Shown here: positions 14,117 to 18,123 of the stretch, piece after piece
Layout: each line of letters opens with the position of its first letter
Position numbering within the stretch: position 1 is the first letter of the stretch
Notes under the pieces: model-generated
Seen by the model: the letters and a program-made list of their open reading frames with translations, nothing else
What the model was told of the DNA's origin: nothing
The model's database searches: none
Program-made: the position numbers and the translations under genes
NCBI RefSeq assembly: GCF_037577855.1
Contig: NZ_JBAKFX010000064.1
Span: forward strand, 1 to 18,123
Source of the DNA: Dethiothermospora halolimnae
GTDB taxonomy: Bacteria; Bacillota; Clostridia; Tissierellales; VENL01
Reading direction: 5' to 3'
DNA length: 18,123 nt

Positions 14117-14165
14117 TAAATATCATCTCCCCTTATTATTGATACTTTTATTATATCATTAAGTA

Positions 14166-14194
14166 TTAACTATCTAAGATAGCTTGAATATAAT
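14166..14194 (+). promoter_or_regulatory. Promoter of the staygreen-family gene, with an internal inverted repeat
   Basis: -35 TTAACT (14166-14171), 17-nt spacer, -10 TATAAT (14189-14194). Transcription should begin near 14201. Between the two hexamers lies CTATCTAAGATAG (14170-14182), an inverted repeat with 5-bp arms in a place where a repressor would block polymerase. Confidence 0.75.
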
Positions 14195-14221
14195 ATACTA
14201 AATTATATGGTGGTGATTAAA

Positions 14222-14668
14222 TTGGATAGATTAAATCCCGATAAATTATATGTAGAATTTAGAGATGATATAACTAAAACCCAACCTATTATAGGTAGAC
14301 GATATACCCTGACCCATTCTGATATTACAGCAAACTTGTTTTTAACCATAGGACTTAATTATGCCTACGATAAGATAACTGAAATGAGGGATGAAGTTTT
14401 AGCCACTTGGAAGATAAATGATAATGAGTATTTCTTATATACTTATTGTTATGTAGGTAGAGACTTTGATTATAATGAATCAAAAATTAGATATAAAATA
14501 TTTAATAGAGAATTACCCTTAGCCCTTGAAGCTATAAGATATGGAGATAGTACTTTTTTTAAAGCCAATCCTAAACTTGATAATAGCCCTGTTTGGGTAT
14601 ATTTTGATTCTAGCTACCCTGAATTTAGTGGCTACAGGTATTTTGGTAGAATGAAAAATTATAAATAA
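14222..14668 (+). CDS. Staygreen (SGR/PF12638) family protein
   Basis: A 148-residue protein from TTG at 14222-14224. A longer frame from ATG at 14207 exists, but GGTGGTGATT at 14209-14218, the same ribosome binding site as used by panC, would then lie inside the gene, and the predicted transcript start leaves only about 6 nt before that ATG. The family pattern is clear: RLNPDKLYVEFRDD, RRYTLTHSD (His and Asp conserved), LFLTIG, YAYDKITEMRDEV, EYFLYTYCYV, LALEAIRYGD and VYFDSSYPEFSGYRYFG. Plant and some bacterial members remove Mg from chlorophyll a. Nothing else here suggests phototrophy, so the natural substrate is unknown. Single-gene unit ending in a shared terminator. Confidence 0.85.
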   Translation: MDRLNPDKLYVEFRDDITKTQPIIGRRYTLTHSDITANLFLTIGLNYAYDKITEMRDEVLATWKINDNEYFLYTYCYVGRDFDYNESKIRYKIFNRELPLALEAIRYGDSTFFKANPKLDNSPVWVYFDSSYPEFSGYRYFGRMKNYK

Positions 14669-14697
14669 AAAACGTCCTATTTAAGGACGTTATTTTA
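14665..14697. terminator. Bidirectional terminator between the staygreen gene and panD
   Basis: An 8-bp perfect stem AACGTCCT/AGGACGTT with a 5-nt loop, flanked by A-run and T-rich sequence, suited to both converging transcripts. The panD stop codon at 14690 is inside its 3' arm. Confidence 0.92.
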
Positions 14698-15073
14698 TCT
14701 CTCCATGGACTTCTACATCACTTTCCTCTACTATTCTATTTTTTCCATCAACAAAAACCACTTTAGGTTTCATTTCTCTAGCCTCTTTTTCATCAACCCA
14801 GGTATATGCTATAATTATTACATTATCTCCCCGTTGAACTAATCTTGCTGCAGCTCCATTTAAACATATTACACCACTATCAGCTTTACCTTCTATAACA
14901 TAGGTTTCAAGTCTAGCACCATTATTATTATTAACTATCTGAACCTTCTCCCCCGGTAATATCCCTGAGGCATCAAGTAATGTTTTATCTATTGTTATAC
15001 TGCCAACATAATTTAAATTGGCCTGTGTTACCGTTGCTCTATGAATTTTGCTTTTATACATATTTAAAAGCAT
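14690..15073 (-). CDS. panD: Aspartate 1-decarboxylase PanD
   Basis: A 127-residue proenzyme that makes beta-alanine from aspartate. Self-cleavage occurs between Gly24 and Ser25 (NYVGSITID), creating the pyruvoyl cofactor; the numbering agrees with the E. coli enzyme. Also seen are KSKIHRATVTQANL near the N-terminus, which holds the active-site lysine, and NGAAARLVQRGDNVIIIAYTW. The ATG is 7 nt after GGAGG and 2 nt after the panC stop. Last gene of the pantothenate operon. Confidence 0.96.
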   Translation of the reverse strand: MLLNMYKSKIHRATVTQANLNYVGSITIDKTLLDASGILPGEKVQIVNNNNGARLETYVIEGKADSGVICLNGAAARLVQRGDNVIIIAYTWVDEKEAREMKPKVVFVDGKNRIVEESDVEVHGEIK

Positions 15074-15075
15074 AA

Positions 15076-15924
15076 CTATACCTCCAACCTAATATTATCT
15101 ATAAGTCTAGGTTTACCTATTTTGACTGCTAAAGCTATTAATATATCTCCACTGATCTCATCCACATCCTCAAGGGTACTACCATTAACTATATCCACAT
15201 AATCTACTTCTGCATAATTTACTGTTTTTATATTATTTATAATAAAGTCTTCAATTACTTTGGGATTCCTCTCTCCATTTCTTATCATTTCCTCTGCCTT
15301 AAATAGAGATTGTGATAATATGGTGGCATCTTTTCTCTCCTCTTTATCTAAATATATGTTTCTAGAACTTAAAGCCAAACCATCTTCTTCCCTTACTATG
15401 GGACATGGTACTATCTCTAAATCAAAGTTCAATTCCCTAACCATTTTTTCTATTACAGCCACCTGTTGGGCATCTTTTTGGCCAAAATATGCCCTATGGG
15501 GAGATACTATATTAAATAGTTTAGAAACAATAGTTACAACCCCTTTAAAATGTCCTTCCCTAGACCTTCCACAAAGTTTTTTAGTTATATCTCCTAAAAC
15601 TTCAACATGAGTATTATAACCCTTTGGATATATTTCTTCAACTTCTGGATGAAAAATTAAATCTACACCTAATTTTTCTAATAGTTTGCTATCCCTCTCT
15701 AAATCCCTAGGGTAAGTTTCCAAGTCTTCATTTGGTCCAAATTGAGTGGGGTTTACAAATATACTTACAACAACATAGTCATTTTCTTCCTTAGCCCTTT
15801 TTACAAGGGATAAGTGACCTTCATGTAAATATCCCATAGTTGGAACTAGTGCCACTGTTTTTCCCTTGCTTTTTATATTTTTTATGTGTTTTCTAGTTTC
15901 TTTTATACTATTAACTATTTCCAT
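15076..15924 (-). CDS. panC: Pantothenate synthetase PanC
   Basis: A 282-residue nucleotidyltransferase-fold ligase that joins pantoate and beta-alanine with ATP through a pantoyl-adenylate. Visible are VPTMGYLHEGHLSL (HIGH-like motif, His34 and His37), FVNPTQFGPNEDL, the YFGQKDAQQ segment and the KMSKS-like LSSRNIYL. Length is standard. The ATG follows GGTGGTGA by 6 nt and lies 28 nt downstream of the panB stop. Confidence 0.97.
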   Translation of the reverse strand: MEIVNSIKETRKHIKNIKSKGKTVALVPTMGYLHEGHLSLVKRAKEENDYVVVSIFVNPTQFGPNEDLETYPRDLERDSKLLEKLGVDLIFHPEVEEIYPKGYNTHVEVLGDITKKLCGRSREGHFKGVVTIVSKLFNIVSPHRAYFGQKDAQQVAVIEKMVRELNFDLEIVPCPIVREEDGLALSSRNIYLDKEERKDATILSQSLFKAEEMIRNGERNPKVIEDFIINNIKTVNYAEVDYVDIVNGSTLEDVDEISGDILIALAVKIGKPRLIDNIRLEV

Positions 15925-15952
15925 AGTAAGTCACCACCAATTGTTTATTATG

Positions 15953-16786
15953 TTAATCTAATTTGTTAATAATAGCTTCATCAATCGTAAATCCATGTTT
16001 TTCTTCTGGAAAACTACCTTCATTTATTTCTTTAATATAGGATTTAACTGATGACTTCATATCTTCCCCTATATTAGCATACTTTTTCACAAACTTAGGT
16101 GTAAAATCTGAATACATTCCCACCATGTCTTGGGTAACTAATACTTGACCATCACAATATTTTCCTGCACCTATACCTATAGTTGGTATGTGAAGTCTTT
16201 CACTTATTATTTTAGATAATTTTTCAGGCACACATTCGAGTACTATGGCAAATACCCCTGCTTCTTGTAATAATAATGCATCTTCTATTATTTTTTTAGC
16301 CGATTCTTCACTTTTACCCTGAACCTTAAAGCCACCAAAAACATTTACCGATTGGGGAGTTAGTCCAAGATGTCCCACAACGGGGATTTGGGCTTTAACT
16401 AGAGCCTTTACTCTATCTATTATATCCCTACCACCTTCAAGTTTAACTGCATGGGCACTCCCTTCCTGTATAAGTCTTCCAGCATTTTTTATGGTTTCCT
16501 CTATACTCACATGATATGATAGGAAGGGCATATCTCCTATAACCATTGCCCTATTTACACCCCTAGACACAGCCTTTATATGGTGAACCATATCATCAAC
16601 TGTAACCTTTAGGGTATTTTCATAGCCCAGCACCACCATACCTACAGAATCCCCAACCAATATACTATCCACCCCTGCTTCATCTAATAATTTTGCAGTG
16701 GAATAATCATATGCTGTTAACATTGATATCTTATGCCCTTCTTTTTTTGACTTTAAAAATGAGCTTACAGTAAACTTTTTACCCAT
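15953..16786 (-). CDS. panB: 3-methyl-2-oxobutanoate hydroxymethyltransferase PanB
   Basis: A 277-residue TIM-barrel enzyme that adds a hydroxymethyl group from methylene-tetrahydrofolate to ketoisovalerate, giving ketopantoate. Mg-binding positions D46 (LVGDSVGM), D85 (IGDMPF) and E117 (VKLEGG), the GHLGLTPQ segment and the catalytic Glu184 (VLECVP) are all kept. The ATG follows the panG stop codon after 1 nt, with GGGGTA inside the end of panG as ribosome binding site, so translation is coupled. Confidence 0.97.
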   Translation of the reverse strand: MGKKFTVSSFLKSKKEGHKISMLTAYDYSTAKLLDEAGVDSILVGDSVGMVVLGYENTLKVTVDDMVHHIKAVSRGVNRAMVIGDMPFLSYHVSIEETIKNAGRLIQEGSAHAVKLEGGRDIIDRVKALVKAQIPVVGHLGLTPQSVNVFGGFKVQGKSEESAKKIIEDALLLQEAGVFAIVLECVPEKLSKIISERLHIPTIGIGAGKYCDGQVLVTQDMVGMYSDFTPKFVKKYANIGEDMKSSVKSYIKEINEGSFPEEKHGFTIDEAIINKLD

Positions 16787-16787
16787 A

Positions 16788-17651
16788 CTATACCCCTTCT
16801 TTCAAAATATTTTTTAGATTAGATATTTTTTCACCATCTTTTAACTTTTCTTTCTCTGCCAGCTGGAGAGTTTCAAGTCCAAGTATTTTATAAAGCTTAA
16901 GCTTTTCTTTATCATCCTTTAATGAGTTAATATGTCTTTCTATGGTTTTTATATCTCCCCTTGATATGGGCCCAGTTAAAGCTTTTTCAGTCCCTAAACC
17001 ATATATATTTTTTATAGTTCCATCTATAAGGGGATATAGTGCTTTAAAGCCATCATCCTTATCTATCCCTATACTTTTAAACAGCGACAAACCATAGTCC
17101 ATTAATGTTACCAAGTAATTGGAAACAACACATGCTGTAGCATGATATATACTTTTTTGTTCCTTTGTTATCTCAAAATATTTATTCCCACATCTATTTA
17201 GTATATCTTCAATCAAATCTATTTTTTCTTTATCCCCTTCTATACTAAAAACTGTATCCTTTAAATCTTCTACACCTTTTTTAATATCTGCAAAGGATTG
17301 TAATGGGTGTATAGAGTATACAAAACAGCCCTTTTTCTTTGCCCTTTTTAATATATCCGATGATGATGCTCCACTCATATGGGCTATAATTTGTCCTTCT
17401 TTTAATAAGTTATTGTCTGCTAATCTGTCTATAACATTTTCAATTTCATCATCTCCGGTTGTTATAAATATAATATCGCTTCCATGGGATAAGTCATAAA
17501 TACTATAGTATTGACTATCTGTTAATTTAGCTGAAGTTTCTCCACTTTCCTTAGTCCTACTATTATACCCATATATATTAAAACCATTATTCTTTAAGTA
17601 AATTCCAAATGTGGTCCCCACTTTTCCTGCCCCTATAAACCCAATCTTCAA
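16788..17651 (-). CDS. panG: Ketopantoate reductase of the PanG type (DUF2520/Rossmann-like)
   Basis: A 287-residue NAD(P)-dependent dehydrogenase expected to reduce ketopantoate to pantoate. The Rossmann motif GAGKVG is at 7-12, followed by a DUF2520-type C-terminal helical domain with YSIHPLQSFAD, YHATACVVSNYLVTL and TGPISRGDIKTIERH. This family was shown to include PanG of Francisella, with homologues in Enterococcus and C. difficile, and it differs from PanE. First place in an operon with panB, panC and panD makes the role likely. The start is TTG at 17649-17651, 3 nt after GGGGTGAT; no ATG fits. Confidence 0.87.
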   Translation of the reverse strand: MKIGFIGAGKVGTTFGIYLKNNGFNIYGYNSRTKESGETSAKLTDSQYYSIYDLSHGSDIIFITTGDDEIENVIDRLADNNLLKEGQIIAHMSGASSSDILKRAKKKGCFVYSIHPLQSFADIKKGVEDLKDTVFSIEGDKEKIDLIEDILNRCGNKYFEITKEQKSIYHATACVVSNYLVTLMDYGLSLFKSIGIDKDDGFKALYPLIDGTIKNIYGLGTEKALTGPISRGDIKTIERHINSLKDDKEKLKLYKILGLETLQLAEKEKLKDGEKISNLKNILKEGV

Positions 17652-17831
17652 AGTATCACCCCAATATAAAAAACCTTTCCCTAATCCAAGGTTTTGGACA
17701 GAGAAAGGGTATGGTCAAATTATTAACTATTCTCTTTCGTCTCTGTCCTGTGGATCAGAGCAAAATTTTCTAGTATTTATTTAATTCTAGTGCATTATAA
17801 ATATTGTGGTTTAGCTCTACCGATGCTAACC
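17652..17831 (-). promoter_or_regulatory. Structured leader of the pan operon; candidate tandem pan motif
   Basis: A 180-nt predicted 5' UTR. Hairpin 1 (17808-17831) has arms GGTTAGC / GCTAAACC with one bulged A on the 3' side and a 9-nt loop. Hairpin 2 (17735-17764, core 17739-17761) has CTCTG/CAGAG, a bulged A, then GC and A-T pairs, with a 10-nt loop. Both loops begin ATC. Two stem-loops with bulged adenines in tandem before pantothenate genes is the architecture of the pan motif of Firmicutes. Downstream, GGACAGAGA (17740-17748) can instead pair with TCTCTGTCC (17696-17704) as an antiterminator, ahead of a terminator. Identity with pan is inferred from shape and context. Confidence 0.6.
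17668..17710 (-). terminator. Conditional terminator (attenuator) in the pan leader
   Basis: On the minus strand ACCCTTTCTCTG pairs with TTAGGGAAAGGT (11 or so pairs, one bulged C, one or two G-T) and is followed by TTTTTT, 17 nt before the panG TTG. A shorter alternative stem, AAAACCTT/AAGGTTTT, uses the same T-run. The 5' arm of the long form overlaps the antiterminator strand, so the two structures exclude each other. Confidence 0.7.
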
Positions 17832-17837
17832 AATTAG

Positions 17838-17866
17838 ATTTTAACACAGTAGTAATCTAAATACAA
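17838..17866 (-). promoter_or_regulatory. Promoter of the pan operon, overlapped by an inverted repeat
   Basis: Minus-strand -35 TTGTAT (17861-17866), 17-nt spacer and -10 TAAAAT (17838-17843). The predicted start at about 17831 is the first G of leader hairpin 1. The inverted repeat TTAGATT/AATCTAA (17834-17840 and 17854-17860) covers the spacer and -10 and may be an operator. Confidence 0.7.
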
Positions 17867-17895
17867 ATATTTTTATACAACACGGGTGGAAATGT

Positions 17896-17924
17896 TTGAA
17901 ATTTTTAAAAATTAAATGTAGAAT
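17896..17924 (+). promoter_or_regulatory. Promoter of the right-edge plus-strand gene
   Basis: -35 TTGAAA (17896-17901), 17-nt spacer, -10 TAGAAT (17919-17924); both hexamers match 5/6. Transcription should start near 17931. It is divergent from, and about 30 nt away from, the pan promoter. Confidence 0.65.
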
Positions 17925-17930
17925 ATAAAT

Positions 17931-18086
17931 AATCAAAGTGATATAAATGTATTATATATACTTAATAAAGATAGGGAGGTTTAAGCTGCTTTGATTATAT
18001 AGTGTTAAACTATATCAAATGCCATTAAGTAGTTTAGCATTGTATTTGAGGTTGTGATAAAATTAGACATAGGGAGTTGATTTTTA
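17931..18086 (+). promoter_or_regulatory. Structured 5' leader of unknown type
   Basis: A predicted 155-nt leader without a credible coding frame. AATCAAAG at its first base (17931-17938) can pair with CTTTGATT (17989-17996). The same CTTTGAT can instead pair with ATCAAA after the hairpin ATATAGT/ACTATAT (17997-18015). Further arms AATGC/GCATT (18018-18041) and CTTAA/TTAAG (17961-17985) are seen. It matches no riboswitch class that I can recognise, and no terminator is present. Confidence 0.4.
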
Positions 18087-18123
18087 TGTCTAAAAAATTA
18101 CTAAATCAAAAGCAAGCATGTGA
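18087..18123 (+). CDS. Start of an unidentified protein (cut by right edge)
   Basis: Twelve codons are visible, MSKKLLNQKQAC, after AGGGAGTTGATTTTT, a fair ribosome binding site about 9 nt before the ATG. The promoter and leader upstream support a real gene. Too little is present to name a family. Confidence 0.55.

Noticed and set aside
17652..17831. T-box leader before the pan operon
   Set aside because: No T-box sequence (UGGN with its flanks) or specifier stem could be recognised, and the genes are not amino-acid related in the usual T-box sense.
1..18123. CRISPR arrays, tRNA or rRNA genes, insertion sequences
   Set aside because: No regularly spaced repeats, no cloverleaf or conserved rRNA segments and no transposase-like frames were seen.

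Overview
The window is AT-rich DNA from a low-GC Gram-positive anaerobe, most likely a member of Clostridia near the Tissierellales. The evidence is the A/T-rich codon use, strong purine-rich ribosome binding sites (GGAGG, GGGGTGAT), frequent TTG and GTG starts, rho-independent terminators, lipobox-type lipoproteins and a double-cubane-type 2-hydroxyacyl-CoA dehydratase homologue. The genus is inference. All genes but two read on the minus strand. No rRNA, tRNA, CRISPR array, transposase or phage gene was seen.

Layout, left to right. (1) 1-2447: oppB-oppC-oppD of an oligopeptide ABC importer; oppD is cut by the left edge. The upstream region holds a candidate promoter and a CodY-like box. (2) 2762-4582: a CMD/AhpD-fold protein lacking the usual cysteines, then an encapsulin nanocompartment operon (encapsulated ferritin followed by shell protein). 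Both units are preceded, about 60 nt upstream and in the same orientation, by a 75-nt repeat with 63/75 identity and no gaps. This is the most novel-looking signal in the window. (3) 4824-10609: a probable five-gene operon of two paralogous FG-GAP-like lipoproteins, an OmpR-type response regulator, a sensor kinase and a CPBP-family membrane protease, suggesting an envelope-sensing module. (4) 10764-12525: queD-queE-queC for the preQ0 part of queuosine synthesis, with a perfect palindrome upstream. (5) 12622-13770: an orphan double-cubane/HgdB-like protein. (6) 13880-14668: a DUF2164 protein divergent from a staygreen (Mg-dechelatase family) homologue with a very good promoter. (7) 14690-17651: a complete pantothenate operon, panG-panB-panC-panD, with a 180-nt leader that contains two bulged-A hairpins (candidate tandem pan motif), an antiterminator and a terminator. 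(8) 17890-18123: a divergent promoter and a structured leader in front of a plus-strand gene cut by the right edge.

How the genes work together: PanG, PanB, PanC and PanD make pantothenate from ketoisovalerate and aspartate. QueD, QueE and QueC convert dihydroneopterin triphosphate to preQ0. EncFtn inside the encapsulin shell stores iron. The lipoproteins probably feed a signal to, or respond to, the two-component system. Several gene starts were set on ribosome-binding-site evidence rather than the longest reading frame (kinase, queD, queC, panG, staygreen, EncFtn, CMD). All calls come from reading the sequence; no database search was done.
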